A stretch of DNA of 64,000 nt from Microbacterium sp. 1.5R (GTDB lineage Bacteria > Actinomycetota > Actinomycetes > Actinomycetales > Microbacteriaceae): assembly GCF_007667425.1 (NCBI RefSeq), contig NZ_VDRC01000002.1, positions 292,157 through 356,156 on the forward strand, given 5' to 3'. Below are positions 35,789 to 45,467 of the stretch, one piece after another (the first letter of the stretch is position 1; every line of letters starts with the position of its first letter). The position numbers and the translations under genes are program-made. The notes under the pieces were generated by a model that did not search any database, was not told the DNA's origin, and saw nothing but the letters and a program-made list of their open reading frames with translations.

Positions 35789-37234
35789 ATGCAACGCCTC
35801 CTCGTCGCGCTCCTCGCCGCTTTCGACGCCGCCATCGCGGCCGCCGTCGGGCTGGCAGCACTGCTGGCGCCGCTCACCCTCCTGTGGACTCTCGCGTTCG
35901 GCGCGAACGCCGACTGGGGAGCCCTGTGGCCCCTCGCGGGCACGCTGTGGCAGTTCGGGCACGGCGCACCTCTCGATATCGAGATCGCCGCCGAGGTGCT
36001 CAGGGCGACGGGCGTCGCTCCGGATGCCGCGGCGTTCACCCTGTCGGTCACGCCGCTCGCCTTCCTGCTCTTCACGGTGCTGTTCGCCGCGCGCTCCGGT
36101 GCCCGCGCCGCGCGCGCCGGCGCCTGGGTGCTCGGCGTCGCCTCGGGAACGGCGGCGACGGCTGTGATCGCGGCGGGCGTCGCCGTCACCGCACGTCTCG
36201 CCGCTGCGCAGACACCCTTGCTCCTCGCGATCGCCCTCCCTCCGGTGGCCTATCTCGTCGGAGCGCTGGTCGGGGCGGTGCGTGTCGCGTGGGAGGACGG
36301 CGACGGAGGCATCGTCGACCGCGTGCACGACGTCGTGGACTCCTGGGGCGAGTGGGGGCCGGTGCCGGCATCCGTCGCCCGCGGTGCCGCACTCGCGATC
36401 ACCGCCATCGTCGCCGTCGCGGGACTGTCGCTCGCGATCCTCACATTCGTCAGAGGCGGCGAGGTCGTCGCCCTCTTCCAGGCGACGCGGGTCGACGGGC
36501 TCGGCGCGACGGTCATCACCCTCGGCCAGCTCGCGTACCTGCCCACCATGCTCGTCTGGGCGGCGTCGTGGCTCGCCGGCCCCGGGTTCGCGGTGGGCGT
36601 CGGCACGGCCGTCTCTCCCGCCGGCACGCAGCTCGGAGTGGTGCCGGGAATCCCCGTGCTCGGCCTGCTGCCGGAGCACACCACGATCTGGATGCTGATC
36701 GTCGTGCTGCTGCCGATCGGCGCCGGCGCCTTCGCAGGATGGGCGGTGCGATCACGCCTCGTGTGGGAGGGTACGCCGCTGCCCACCGCACCGCGCGCCG
36801 TCATCGCGGGCGGCATGGGTATCGTCACCGGACTCGTCGCGGCGCTCGCGGCCGTCCTCGCCTCCGGCTCGATCGGCCCCGGGAGGCTTGCGGAGGCCGG
36901 GCCGGCGCCGCTGCCGTTCGCCCTCGCGCTCGGCGGCGAGGTCGTGCTGGGTGCAGCGATCCTGCTGCTCTCTCCCCGACACCGCGACGAGGTCGCGGAG
37001 GAGCGCACCGATCGGTGGATGGCCGCGATGACGGCATCCGATTCGGCATCGGACTCGGCGTCCGACTCGGCATCTGGCTCGGCGTCCGAAGAAGGCGTCG
37101 CGACCGCGTGGGGGGAGCGGGACCGTCGGTCGTGGGACGATCCGAACCGCGCGTCGTGGGGAGCTCCTGATCGCTCCGTCGACGTCGACGGCGACCGCGA
37201 GCCCCGGCGGTATCCGGGCGATCCGCTCGACTGA
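35789..37234 (+). CDS. DUF6350 polytopic membrane protein
   Basis: 481 residues with about ten membrane segments and a soluble C-terminal tail of some 75 residues containing a DSASDSASDSASGSAS run and many Arg and Asp residues. Its place directly upstream of purN is where the DUF6350 family (called PerM in some actinobacteria, linked to cell division or persistence) is normally found. No catalytic motif is visible. Transcription starts close to the ATG. purN follows after 43 bases but has its own -10. Confidence 0.82.
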   Translation: MQRLLVALLAAFDAAIAAAVGLAALLAPLTLLWTLAFGANADWGALWPLAGTLWQFGHGAPLDIEIAAEVLRATGVAPDAAAFTLSVTPLAFLLFTVLFAARSGARAARAGAWVLGVASGTAATAVIAAGVAVTARLAAAQTPLLLAIALPPVAYLVGALVGAVRVAWEDGDGGIVDRVHDVVDSWGEWGPVPASVARGAALAITAIVAVAGLSLAILTFVRGGEVVALFQATRVDGLGATVITLGQLAYLPTMLVWAASWLAGPGFAVGVGTAVSPAGTQLGVVPGIPVLGLLPEHTTIWMLIVVLLPIGAGAFAGWAVRSRLVWEGTPLPTAPRAVIAGGMGIVTGLVAALAAVLASGSIGPGRLAEAGPAPLPFALALGGEVVLGAAILLLSPRHRDEVAEERTDRWMAAMTASDSASDSASDSASGSASEEGVATAWGERDRRSWDDPNRASWGAPDRSVDVDGDREPRRYPGDPLD

Positions 37235-37265
37235 CACGCGGTCGGGGGCGGCGCATGAGCGCCGG

Positions 37266-37271
37266 TAGACT
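37266..37271 (+). promoter_or_regulatory. purN: -10 for leaderless purN transcript
   Basis: TAGACT, six bases, then GTG 37278. Confidence 0.6.
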
Positions 37272-37277
37272 GGGCGC

Positions 37278-37859
37278 GTGCTCACGGTCGCCGTTCTCAT
37301 CTCGGGCACGGGCTCGAATCTTCGTGCCCTTCTCGAGGCCGCTCGCGACCCCGAATTCCCGGCGCGGGTCGTGGTCGTCGGTGCCGACCGTCAGGCCGAC
37401 GGACTCGCGCACGCCGAGGAGTTCGGCATCCCCAGCTTCACGGTGCCGTGGCACGAGCACGAGAGCCGTGAGGAATGGGGGGCGGAGCTCGGCACGCAGC
37501 TCGCCGTCTGGAACCCCGACCTCGTGGTGCTGAGCGGTCTCATGCGCCTGCTGCCGCACGACCTGGTCGCCGCGTACTCGCCGCGCCTCATCAACACGCA
37601 CCCCGCATACCTGCCCGAGTTCCCCGGAGCGCACGGCGTCCGCGATGCGCTGACCGCCGGCGTCGCCGAGACGGGCGCGAGCGTCATCGTCGTCGACGAC
37701 GGGGTCGATACCGGCCCCATCCTCGCGCAGGAGCGCGTGCCCGTGCTCGACGGCGACACCGAGCACACCCTCCACGAGCGCATCAAGCCCGTCGAGCGGC
37801 GTCTCCTCATCGACGTGGTGCGCCGCATCGCGACCGGCGACCTCTCGCTCACCTCCTGA
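37278..37859 (+). CDS. purN: Phosphoribosylglycinamide formyltransferase
   Basis: 193 residues. [15 protein letters not shown] binds the substrate phosphate; the catalytic triad is in [21 protein letters not shown] (Asn and His) and [11 protein letters not shown] (Asp). It transfers a formyl group from 10-formyltetrahydrofolate to GAR, the third step of purine synthesis. The GTG start is set by the -10 six bases upstream; no ribosome-binding site fits. purH follows after 40 bases with a clear AAGGAG, so the two are probably co-transcribed. Confidence 0.96.
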   Translation: MLTVAVLISGTGSNLRALLEAARDPEFPARVVVVGADRQADGLAHAEEFGIPSFTVPWHEHESREEWGAELGTQLAVWNPDLVVLSGLMRLLPHDLVAAYSPRLINTHPAYLPEFPGAHGVRDALTAGVAETGASVIVVDDGVDTGPILAQERVPVLDGDTEHTLHERIKPVERRLLIDVVRRIATGDLSLTS

Positions 37860-37899
37860 ATCCACACCCCGCACGACCTCTCGCACGAAGGAGCACTTC

Positions 37900-39507
37900 A
37901 TGGCCGGCCCCCGCCACGACCACTCGCTGTACCGCGACCGCGACACCGTCCGGATCCGCCGTGCGCTCGTCTCGGTGAGCGACAAGACCGACCTGCTCGT
38001 CCTCGCGAAGGCCCTCGCCGACGCCGAGGTAGAGATCGTCTCGACCGGCTCGACCGCCGCCGCCATCCGCGAGGCCGGCTACGACGTGACCGATGTCGCG
38101 ACCGTGACGGGCGTGGCGGAGATGCTCGACGGCCGGGTGAAGACCCTGCACCCGAAGGTGCACGGCGCCGTGCTCGCCGACCTCCGCCTCGAGGACCACG
38201 AGCGCCAGCTCGCCGAACTCGGCATCGAGCCGTTCGAGCTCGTGGTCGTGAACCTGTATCCGTTCGTCGAGACGGTGGCCTCGGGTGCCGAGGGCGACGA
38301 CGTCGTGGAGCAGATCGACATCGGCGGTCCGGCGATGGTCCGCGCAGCGGCGAAGAACCACGCCAACGTGGCGATCGTGGTCTCGCCCCAGTCGTACCCC
38401 GGGATCATCGGCGCCATCGAGGGCGGCGGCACCGGTCTCACGCAGCGCCGTGAGCTCGCGGCCCGCGCATTCGCACACACGGCGGCGTACGACACCGCCG
38501 TCGCCTCGTGGTTCGCGGAGGGCACGCTGAACGACGGCGACGACCTGCCTGCGCACCTCACGATCGAGGCGGAGCGCCTCGCGACGCTCCGCTACGGAGA
38601 GAACTCGCACCAGCGTGGCGCGATCTACTCCCGCGCCGGGGGCCACGGCATCGCGCAGGCCACGCAGCTGCAGGGCAAGGAGATGTCGTACAACAACTAC
38701 GTCGATGCGGATGCCGCGCTGCGCGCCGCCTACGACATGGTCAAGCCGGCCGTGGCGATCATCAAGCACGCCAACCCGTGCGGCATCGCCACCACCGCCC
38801 CGAACGCCCTCGATCCGATCGCCAGCGCCCACCTGCGCGCTCACGAGTGCGACCCCGTCTCGGCGTACGGCGGCGTGATCGCCGCGAACGGCACGGTGAC
38901 GCTCAAGATGGCCGAGAACCTCAAGGACATCTTCACCGAGGTCATCGTGGCTCCCGCCTTCGAGCCCGCCGCGCTCGAGGTCTTCAAGGCCAAGAAGAAT
39001 CTGCGTCTGCTGCAGCTGCCGGAGGACTGGCAGCAGGAGCGTATGGACGTGCGCCTCGTCTCGGGCGGACTGCTGCTGCAGGATGCCGATCGCTTCCCGG
39101 ACGACATCGTCTCGGTCGCCAAGAACTGGGAGCTCGTATCGGGTGAGCGCCCGAGCGAGCGCGAGATGGAGAACCTCATCTTCGCGTGGAAGGCCTGCCG
39201 CGCCGTGAAGTCGAACGCCATCGTGCTCGCGAAGGACACTGCGACGGTCGGCGTCGGCATGGGCCAGGTCAACCGTGTGGACTCGTGCCGCCTCGCCGTC
39301 GAGCGGGCGGGCGACCGTGCGGCCGGTTCGGTCGCGGCTTCCGACGCCTTCTTCCCGTTCGCCGACGGCCCTCAGGTGCTGATCGACGCCGGAATCACGG
39401 CGATCGTGCAGCCTGGCGGATCGGTCCGTGACAAAGAGGTCGTCGATGCCGCGCGGAAGGCCGGCGTGACGATGTTCTTCACCGGGGAGCGCCACTTCTT
39501 CCACTGA
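37900..39507 (+). CDS. purH: Bifunctional AICAR transformylase/IMP cyclohydrolase
   Basis: 535 residues. The N-terminal IMP cyclohydrolase domain has [15 protein letters not shown] and [10 protein letters not shown]. The C-terminal AICAR transformylase has [12 protein letters not shown] and the catalytic KHANPCG, with [11 protein letters not shown] near the end. It carries out the last two steps to IMP. An AAGGAG ribosome-binding site lies nine bases before the ATG. The gene ends in a hairpin built like the guaA terminator. Confidence 0.97.
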   Translation: MAGPRHDHSLYRDRDTVRIRRALVSVSDKTDLLVLAKALADAEVEIVSTGSTAAAIREAGYDVTDVATVTGVAEMLDGRVKTLHPKVHGAVLADLRLEDHERQLAELGIEPFELVVVNLYPFVETVASGAEGDDVVEQIDIGGPAMVRAAAKNHANVAIVVSPQSYPGIIGAIEGGGTGLTQRRELAARAFAHTAAYDTAVASWFAEGTLNDGDDLPAHLTIEAERLATLRYGENSHQRGAIYSRAGGHGIAQATQLQGKEMSYNNYVDADAALRAAYDMVKPAVAIIKHANPCGIATTAPNALDPIASAHLRAHECDPVSAYGGVIAANGTVTLKMAENLKDIFTEVIVAPAFEPAALEVFKAKKNLRLLQLPEDWQQERMDVRLVSGGLLLQDADRFPDDIVSVAKNWELVSGERPSEREMENLIFAWKACRAVKSNAIVLAKDTATVGVGMGQVNRVDSCRLAVERAGDRAAGSVAASDAFFPFADGPQVLIDAGITAIVQPGGSVRDKEVVDAARKAGVTMFFTGERHFFH

Positions 39508-39542
39508 GCCCCGCGGCTCGCACTGAGCTCGCGGCTCACACC

Positions 39543-39580
39543 GAGACCCCCTCCTGCTGATACCAGCAGAAGGGGGTTTC
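39543..39580 (+). terminator. purH: Terminator of purH
   Basis: GAGACCCCCTCCTGCTG, loop ATAC, then a complementary arm with one mismatch and GGGGGTTTC. The cap CTGCTGAT and the GAGACCCC base match the guaA terminator. Confidence 0.8.
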
Positions 39581-39646
39581 GGCGTTCGCCGGGACTGGCA
39601 CAGCGAGGTGCCGACCGAGACGCTCGTCGCGGGTCGGCGGACGGCC

Positions 39647-40564
39647 TCAGGGCCGGACGGCACCGCGGGCGCGGCGTGCGGGCGAGCGGCGGTAGGCGAA
39701 GAAAGCGATGAGCGTCAGCGTTGCCAGGACGATCACCGCGGGCAGGCTGGCTTCGGTGCCGAAGTCGCCGCCGGTGAGCCAGTCGGGGGCTTCCTCGGCG
39801 GGCTGCAGATACATGGCCGAGGTCGAAAGCGGCGGAAGGCCGGAGACGGGGATGCCGTAGATGTTGCCCATCGTGAAGTTCCAACCAGCGTGGAATCCGA
39901 TGACCAGCCAGAGCGAGCCGAGTCTCAGAACGAGGAAGCTCGCGAAGAGGGCGTAGAGGAAGATCGTCGCGAACGGCAGCGGGTCGCCGATCACCCCGTG
40001 GATGAGCGTGAAGAGCAGCGCCGGAAGGAGCACTGCGAGCCAGGCGGGGAGCGCGGCCCCGCCGGTCTGCAGGAGATATCCCCGCGTCAGCAGCTCTTCA
40101 GTGCCGCCCTGGATGAAGAACGTGAGTGCGAGAAGCACGAGCAGGACCCCGGCGGACGGGCCGGTCACGGCGTCCTCCGGCGGGGTGACGCGCTCGTAAG
40201 CGCCGATCCCCCAGAGGAACAGGGCCGGAATGGAGATCGCGATGCCGCCCGCGAGCAGTCCTCCGAGCATCACCAGCACTCCGGTGCGCGGACGTCTGAA
40301 GCCCAGGGTCCAGATGCGACGACGCTCGAACAGCGTGACCCAGAGGATGAGCACGACTGCAGCCACGGCGAACGTGATCGTCTCCTTGAGCTGTGACGCG
40401 GGCGAGCCGGCCGGCGGATTCCAGAAGGCGCCGAGCGCGGCGTTGGCCGCGGTCTGGACACCGAGGATCAGAACGAGGAACACGAGGGGAAGTGCGATCC
40501 ACCACGGCGTGAGGCGCCGGCCCCCGAGGGCGTCTTCGACGAAGGGGTTCGAGCGAAGGGACAT
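39647..40564 (-). CDS. CPBP family intramembrane metalloprotease
   Basis: 305 residues with about eight membrane segments. The CPBP (Abi) motifs are present: GGTEELLTRG (EExxxR), FTLIHG, and GFHAGWNF. Members cleave membrane-embedded substrates or peptides; in some Gram-positives they act in peptide maturation or self-immunity, and in eukaryotes they process CAAX proteins. GGAGG five bases before ATG 40564 sets the start over an in-frame ATG four codons upstream. It is divergent from the 28-codon gene at 40831. Confidence 0.88.
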   Translation of the reverse strand: MSLRSNPFVEDALGGRRLTPWWIALPLVFLVLILGVQTAANAALGAFWNPPAGSPASQLKETITFAVAAVVLILWVTLFERRRIWTLGFRRPRTGVLVMLGGLLAGGIAISIPALFLWGIGAYERVTPPEDAVTGPSAGVLLVLLALTFFIQGGTEELLTRGYLLQTGGAALPAWLAVLLPALLFTLIHGVIGDPLPFATIFLYALFASFLVLRLGSLWLVIGFHAGWNFTMGNIYGIPVSGLPPLSTSAMYLQPAEEAPDWLTGGDFGTEASLPAVIVLATLTLIAFFAYRRSPARRARGAVRP

Positions 40565-40720
40565 TGTTGCCTCCATTTTCTCCGCCGGTCCCGGACGGAT
40601 GTGGAACACGGTAGGGCTCGACGTGCGCGCTGCGCGGGGCAGCGACGAGAGCATGACGGGATATCGGAATGATCTGAGAAGCGCGATTCTGGAGTACCGG
40701 AATACTCGCGTGAGTTCCGC

Positions 40721-40749
40721 TTGAGGGCCTCCTCGCGCGGGCTTATCGT
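40721..40749 (+). promoter_or_regulatory. Promoter of the 28-codon gene
   Basis: TTGAGG (40721-40726) and TATCGT (40744-40749) with exactly 17 bases between. The transcript would begin near 40756 and give a leader of about 75 bases. Confidence 0.5.
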
Positions 40750-40830
40750 GGCGGCTGAATGCCTCGTTCGAGGCCCGACACCGACACCGCCGCCGTCGAC
40801 TGCGACCGCGGTCCACGAGAAAGAGTGCTC

Positions 40831-40917
40831 ATGTTCGAGTTCCCCCCATTCGACGATCCCTGGTGGCAGACAGCCGACGCCCACCTCCTCTGGGACCTCT
40901 ACGGCCCCGGCGCCTGA
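40831..40917 (+). CDS. 28-residue Trp-rich microprotein
   Basis: Encodes MFEFPPFDDPWWQTADAH and then LLWDLYGPGA. It is acidic and aromatic, with three Trp and three Phe in 28 residues. Support for being real: 25 of 28 codons end in G or C, a GAGAAAGAG ribosome-binding site is five bases upstream, a 17-spaced promoter lies ahead, and a strong hairpin follows 19 bases after the stop. No family is recognised. It could act as a free peptide, perhaps linked to the divergent CPBP protease, or as a leader peptide; the genes downstream have no tie to tryptophan. Confidence 0.55.
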   Translation: MFEFPPFDDPWWQTADAHLLWDLYGPGA

Positions 40918-40936
40918 GTCGACGGCCATATCTCGG

Positions 40937-40969
40937 AAGGGCCCCGCAGCGACGAGCTGCGGGGCCCTT
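40937..40969 (+). terminator. Terminator of the 28-codon gene
   Basis: AAGGGCCCCGCAGC pairs perfectly with GCTGCGGGGCCCTT around GACGA, followed by TCCTG. Confidence 0.8.
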
Positions 40970-41112
40970 TCCTGTCGCGTACGCAGTTCTCCTGTCGTGC
41001 ACTCTCTTCTCACGCCGTGCGGTTCCTCTCCGTCTGATGCATCGACCGCCGCTCGCACGGCCGTGTCCGATTCCCGCCAGTCGATGTCGGACGTGCGTGA
41101 CAGAGTGGAGCC

Positions 41113-42669
41113 ATGAGCTTCCCGATCACCGATTTCGACGAGCGATACCGCGCGATCGCTGCGCGGGATACGCGCTTCGACGGGCAGTTCGTCACGGCGG
41201 TGCGATCGACAGGCATCTACTGCCGCCCGAGCTGCCCCGCGCGCACGCCCAAACCCGAGAACGTCACCTTCTACGCCACCAGTGCCGCCGCGCACGAAGC
41301 GGGGTATCGCGCGTGCAAGCGGTGTCTCCCCGAGGCAGCGCCGGGATCGCCGGCGTGGGACATCCGCAGCGACGTCGCGGCCCGTGCCATGCGGCTGATC
41401 GGATCCGGCGTGGTCGAACGCGAGGGCGTCTCCGGTCTGGCGGCGCGCCTCGGCTATTCGACCAGGCATCTCACCCGGCTGCTGTCGGCCGAGCTCGGCG
41501 CAGGCCCCCTCGCTCTGGCCAGGGCGCATCGCGCCCACACGGCGCGCATGCTGCTGGTCGGTACGGACCTGCCCGTCTCCGACGTCGCCTTCTCTGCGGG
41601 CTTCTCGAGCATCCGCCAGTGCAACGACACCATTCGCGAGGTCTTCGGACTGCCGCCGGGCGAGCTCCGGGCCAGACGACGCACCACGATCACTGCGACG
41701 CCCGGGGCGATCGACCTCTTGCTGCCGTATCGCGGCCCGCTCGATGCATCGGGGATCTTCGACTGGATGGCGGCGCGCGCCGTCACGGGTGTGGAAGAAG
41801 CCGGACCTTCGTCGTTCTCACGACATCTGCGGATGGGCGGCGGGCCCGCGTGGTTCGAGGTGACGCAGGACGCGAACGATCGGCTCCACCTGAAGGCCCG
41901 CGTCTCGCAGCTCGGCGACCTGGCACCGCTCGTCTCGACCGTGCGGCGCATCTTCGACCTCGATGCCGATCCGCTCGCGATCGATCACGCGCTGAGCGCG
42001 CACGCGGAGCTCGCGCCGTACGTGGCACGCACACCGGGAATCCGCGTGCCCGGATCCGCCGATCCCCACGAGATGCTGATCCGGGCCATGATCGGGCAGC
42101 AGATCACCGTCACCGCGGCGCGGACAGCCCTCACGGCGCTCGCCGAGGCCCTCGGGGAGCGCATCGATGGCGGGCTGCTGTTCCCCCGCATGTCCGACAT
42201 CGCCGCGCACGCCGCCGGTGTGTTGCGCGGACCGGCGGCTCGGATCAGGGCGATAGTCGGCGCCGCCTCGGCCCTCGCCGACGGGTCGTTGCAGCTCTCG
42301 GTCGGCGACGATCCGATCGCGCAACGATCCGCCCTCATGGCGATGCCAGGGATAGGCCCGTGGACGGCCGACTACGTGCGCATGCGAGTCCTCGGCGATC
42401 CGGACGTGCTCCTCTCAGGAGACGTCGCCCTGCGAGCCGGCGCCGCAGAAGCAGGAGTGCCCGCCGAGCCCCGGGCTCTCACCGCCTGGGCACAGCGTGC
42501 TGCGCCGTGGCGGAGCTATCTCAGCGCCCACCTCTGGCGCGCGGCGCCGGTGCGTCCGGCGCGCCGCGCCCGCGCGATGCCTCCCGCTGCCGACGTCGGC
42601 CGGGAGGTCTCGTCCTCGAACGACGCCGCGTCCGCCACTCTCGCCCCGCTCTCGAAGGAGCCGTCATGA
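41113..42669 (+). CDS. Ada regulator fused to AlkA DNA glycosylase
   Basis: 518 residues. Residues 1-80 form an Ada zinc domain with GIYCRPSC and CKRC, whose first cysteine takes methyl groups from phosphotriesters. An AraC-type helix-turn-helix spans about 95-185. The AlkA part has its N-terminal domain around 190-290, then the helix-hairpin-helix [15 protein letters not shown] and a catalytic aspartate in LLSGDVAL. The protein should sense methylated DNA, activate transcription and excise 3-methyladenine-type bases. It ends with a disordered tail. The stop overlaps the start of the methyltransferase gene (ATGA), giving an adaptive-response operon. Confidence 0.92.
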   Translation: MSFPITDFDERYRAIAARDTRFDGQFVTAVRSTGIYCRPSCPARTPKPENVTFYATSAAAHEAGYRACKRCLPEAAPGSPAWDIRSDVAARAMRLIGSGVVEREGVSGLAARLGYSTRHLTRLLSAELGAGPLALARAHRAHTARMLLVGTDLPVSDVAFSAGFSSIRQCNDTIREVFGLPPGELRARRRTTITATPGAIDLLLPYRGPLDASGIFDWMAARAVTGVEEAGPSSFSRHLRMGGGPAWFEVTQDANDRLHLKARVSQLGDLAPLVSTVRRIFDLDADPLAIDHALSAHAELAPYVARTPGIRVPGSADPHEMLIRAMIGQQITVTAARTALTALAEALGERIDGGLLFPRMSDIAAHAAGVLRGPAARIRAIVGAASALADGSLQLSVGDDPIAQRSALMAMPGIGPWTADYVRMRVLGDPDVLLSGDVALRAGAAEAGVPAEPRALTAWAQRAAPWRSYLSAHLWRAAPVRPARRARAMPPAADVGREVSSSNDAASATLAPLSKEPS

Positions 42670-43163
42670 CCACCATCATCCAGACCGTCGATACCCCTGA
42701 CGGCCCTTTCACGATCCTCGCCGACGAGCGGCAGCGTGTGCTCGCCTCCGGGTGGACGGCGGATCAGGAGTCCATCCTGGGGCGTCTCTCGGCCGCGCAT
42801 CGGCCGGAGGAAGCGCGCGAGGCGGACACGACGGCCGCTGACGCCGTGCACGCCTACTATGCGGGAGACCTCGCGGCGATCGACGCGGTGCAGGTGTCGC
42901 AGCACGGGACGCCGCTGCAGCAGCTCGGGTGGAGAGCGCTGCGCGAGATCGCGCCGGGAGAACCGCTGACCTACACCTCCTTCGCCACGCGTCTCGGCAA
43001 TCCGAACGCGGTGCGCGCGGCGGCCTCGATCTGCGCCCGCAACGCGCCGGCGCTGTTCGTGCCGTGCCACCGCGTGCTGCGGTCGGACGGCACGCTGGGC
43101 GGATTCGCATGGGGTCTGCCGGTGAAGGAGAGTCTGCTCGCTCGGGAGTCGGCGGCGATCTGA
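42666..43163 (+). CDS. ogt: Methylated-DNA-protein cysteine methyltransferase
   Basis: 165 residues. The nucleophile is in [11 protein letters not shown]; the helix-turn-helix is formed around [25 protein letters not shown]. It removes methyl from O6-methylguanine in a single-turnover reaction. Translation is coupled to the Ada-AlkA gene. Together they handle three kinds of alkyl damage. Confidence 0.95.
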   Translation: MTTIIQTVDTPDGPFTILADERQRVLASGWTADQESILGRLSAAHRPEEAREADTTAADAVHAYYAGDLAAIDAVQVSQHGTPLQQLGWRALREIAPGEPLTYTSFATRLGNPNAVRAAASICARNAPALFVPCHRVLRSDGTLGGFAWGLPVKESLLARESAAI

Positions 43164-43254
43164 CGGCGACGACTTCGAGGCCGACGCGGCCGAGGTGGAG
43201 GGATCCCGTCGTCGGCCGCAGATCTCGGGATTTCCGCCGGATCGGGAATCACTC

Positions 43255-43284
43255 TTGCATCCAGCTGGTTCTCAGGAATAGGCT
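43255..43284 (+). promoter_or_regulatory. Promoter of the leader peptide and ABC exporter
   Basis: TTGCAT (43255-43260), 18 bases, TAGGCT (43279-43284). The start near 43291 gives a leader of about 240 bases before the first ABC gene. Confidence 0.65.
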
Positions 43285-43337
43285 GGTGGGCTGTCGCGCC
43301 GACCGGACGACACCGCCGAGCCCCTGAGGAGGACATC

Positions 43338-43403
43338 ATGACATCGATCGTCACTGCACCGATCGCCGCTCACGGCTCGACCCCGGCGCGCCCGCTCCGC
43401 TAG
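43338..43403 (+). CDS. 21-residue leader peptide ORF
   Basis: Encodes MTSIVTAPIAAHGSTPARPL plus Arg. It has the best ribosome-binding site in the area (GAGGAGG, six bases upstream) and 17 of 21 codons end in G or C. It sits alone between the promoter and the heterodimeric ABC exporter. A short dyad AGGCC/GGCCT directly follows the stop, and GTGCC/GGCAC and GAGAG/CTCTC dyads fill the rest. This layout resembles ribosome-mediated attenuation, as reported for the bmrB leader before bmrCD in Bacillus subtilis; the analogy is mine. Confidence 0.55.
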   Translation: MTSIVTAPIAAHGSTPARPLR

Positions 43404-43532
43404 AGGCCGCCCGGGCCTACATTCCGGCTTCTCAGTGCCCGTGCCCGAGCCCCGGCACCGGCCGCCGAGAGGCGCTTCTGCGCTCCTCTCCGATTCAGCA
43501 ACCGCATTCCATACGAAACTCGTCTGAGAGAC
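43404..43532 (+). promoter_or_regulatory. Structured leader before the ABC exporter
   Basis: 129 bases with three possible hairpins: AGGCC...GGCCT at 43404-43418, GTGCC...GGCAC near 43441-43458, and GAGAGGCGC...GCGCTCCTCTC near 43467-43490 with a two-base bulge. None ends in a clear T run. Confidence 0.4.
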
Positions 43533-45467
43533 ATGTCTTCCTCGCCTTCATCGTCGAACAGCTCCCCGTCTTCCTCGCTTTCCACGCCCGCCGCCCTGTG
43601 GCGCCTCAAGCCGTTCGTGAAGCCCGTCATCTGGCGGCTCGCGGGCGGTGCGCTCAGCGCGCTCGCGGCGGCCGTCATGGCGCTGATGATCCCGATCGTG
43701 CTCGAGCAGATCATCCGCGGCCCGGTGCAGACCGGGGCCATCGACGCGATCGTCTGGGGTGCGCTCGCCGTCTTCGGACTCGCTCTGGGCGAGGCGCTCA
43801 TGGTCTGGCTGCGCCGCCAATTCGTGCTCAATCCTGCGACTCAGGTCGAGTACAAGATGCGCACCGAGCTGTATTCGCGGCTGCAGACGCTGCCCGTCGC
43901 CTTCCACGACCGGTGGCAGTCCGGGCAGCTCCTGAGCCGCATGATGCAGGACATCGGCCTCATCCGCCGCTGGCTCGCGTTCGGTCTCGTGCTGCTCGTC
44001 GTCAACGTCCTGACGATCATCATCGGCGCCGTGCTGCTGTTCCGCTGGCACTGGCTGCTCGGAACGATCTTCATCGTCACGGCGATTCCGCTGTGGATCC
44101 AGGGCTACCTGTTCGAGAAACGGTACGGAGCCCTCACCCGGCGCAGCCAGGACCAGGCCGGCGACCTCGCCACCAGCGTCGAGGAGAGCGTGCACGGCAT
44201 CCGGGTGCTCAAGGCGTTCGGCCGAGGCAAGCATGCCCTCCGTCGATTCAGCAGGCAGGCCGAGACGCTGCGCGAGACCGAGATGAGCAAAGCGGGAGCG
44301 ATCTCGTCGATCTGGTTCTGGCTCGACCTCATGCCCCAGATCGCTTTCGGCCTGAGTCTCATGTCGGGCATCTGGCTGATCTCGCAGGGTGCGATCGAGC
44401 TGCCAGAGCTGTTCGCGTTCTTCGCGATGGCGACCGTGCTGCGGTGGCCCATCGAGTCGATCGGGTTCCTCTTCTCGTTCATGCTCGACGCCCGCACGGC
44501 GACGGACCGCGTCTTCGACATCTACGCCGAGACGAACACGATCACCGACCCCGAGCATCCCACGCACATCGAGAGCCCCCGCGGTGAGCTCGCCTTCGAC
44601 GGCGCGCACTTCCGTTACCAGGACGCAGGAGCGCACGAGCGCGATCTGCTCGACGGCATCGATCTCGTGCTGCGTCCCGGTGAGACCATGGCGCTCGTCG
44701 GCCTGACCGGCAGCGGCAAGACCACGCTCACGACCCTGCCGACGCGTCTCTACGACGTGACCGGGGGCCGCGTGACCCTCGACGGCGTCGATGTGCGCGA
44801 CCTGCCCCTCGCCGAGCTGCGGCAGCACATCGCGATGGCATTCGAGGACGCCACCCTGTTCTCGGCATCCGTGCGGGAGAACGTGCTGCTCGGCCGCGCC
44901 GACCTCGACGTGCACAGCGAAGAGGCCGAGCGCGTTCTCCGCGAAGCGCTCGACGTCGCGCAGGCGTCTTTCGTCGACTCGCTTCCCGAGGGCGTCGAGA
45001 CCATCATCGGCGAGGAGGGCCTGAGCCTCTCGGGCGGCCAGCGCCAGCGTCTCGCGCTCGCGCGATCCGTCGCCGCGAACCCGAAGGTGCTCGTGCTCGA
45101 CGACCCGCTGTCGGCACTCGACGTCGACACCGAGGCGCTCGTCGAAGAGGCGCTGCGTCACGTCCTCTCCGACACGACCGCCCTGATCGTCGCGCACCGC
45201 CCGTCGACCGTGGCTCTGGCTGACCGCGTCGCCCTGCTCGAAGCGGGTCGGGTCACGGCGGTCGGCACGCACTCCGAGCTGTTGAAGTCCAGCAGCCACT
45301 ACCGGCACGTCATCTCGAGTCTCGAGGCCGAGGAGGCGGCGCGTACCGGTGCGATCCCCGTCATCCGCGACGAGCAGGACGAGATCGAGGATGCCGTGCG
45401 CAAGGGCATCCGCAAGGAGACATCCGACGACGAAGATCTGTTCATCGAGAAGGAGGTGCAGCGATGA
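43533..45467 (+). CDS. ABC exporter half-transporter with degenerate site
   Basis: 644 residues. After a Ser-rich start come six membrane helices (about 30-330) and one ATPase domain: [21 protein letters not shown] and [12 protein letters not shown]. In Walker B the catalytic glutamate is replaced by D524, and the Q-loop position in [12 protein letters not shown] is Glu. Such changes mark the degenerate ATP site of heterodimeric multidrug exporters like TM287/288 or BmrCD. The C-terminal tail is acidic and charged. The stop overlaps the next gene (ATGA). A drug or lipid substrate is likely but not deducible. Confidence 0.9.
   Translation: MSSSPSSSNSSPSSSLSTPAALWRLKPFVKPVIWRLAGGALSALAAAVMALMIPIVLEQIIRGPVQTGAIDAIVWGALAVFGLALGEALMVWLRRQFVLNPATQVEYKMRTELYSRLQTLPVAFHDRWQSGQLLSRMMQDIGLIRRWLAFGLVLLVVNVLTIIIGAVLLFRWHWLLGTIFIVTAIPLWIQGYLFEKRYGALTRRSQDQAGDLATSVEESVHGIRVLKAFGRGKHALRRFSRQAETLRETEMSKAGAISSIWFWLDLMPQIAFGLSLMSGIWLISQGAIELPELFAFFAMATVLRWPIESIGFLFSFMLDARTATDRVFDIYAETNTITDPEHPTHIESPRGELAFDGAHFRYQDAGAHERDLLDGIDLVLRPGETMALVGLTGSGKTTLTTLPTRLYDVTGGRVTLDGVDVRDLPLAELRQHIAMAFEDATLFSASVRENVLLGRADLDVHSEEAERVLREALDVAQASFVDSLPEGVETIIGEEGLSLSGGQRQRLALARSVAANPKVLVLDDPLSALDVDTEALVEEALRHVLSDTTALIVAHRPSTVALADRVALLEAGRVTAVGTHSELLKSSSHYRHVISSLEAEEAARTGAIPVIRDEQDEIEDAVRKGIRKETSDDEDLFIEKEVQR

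Noticed and set aside
40831..40969. Tryptophan attenuator reading of the Trp-rich ORF plus hairpin
   Set aside because: The genes downstream are DNA alkylation repair, not tryptophan metabolism, and no competing antiterminator pairing is evident. A free microprotein gene is the better reading.
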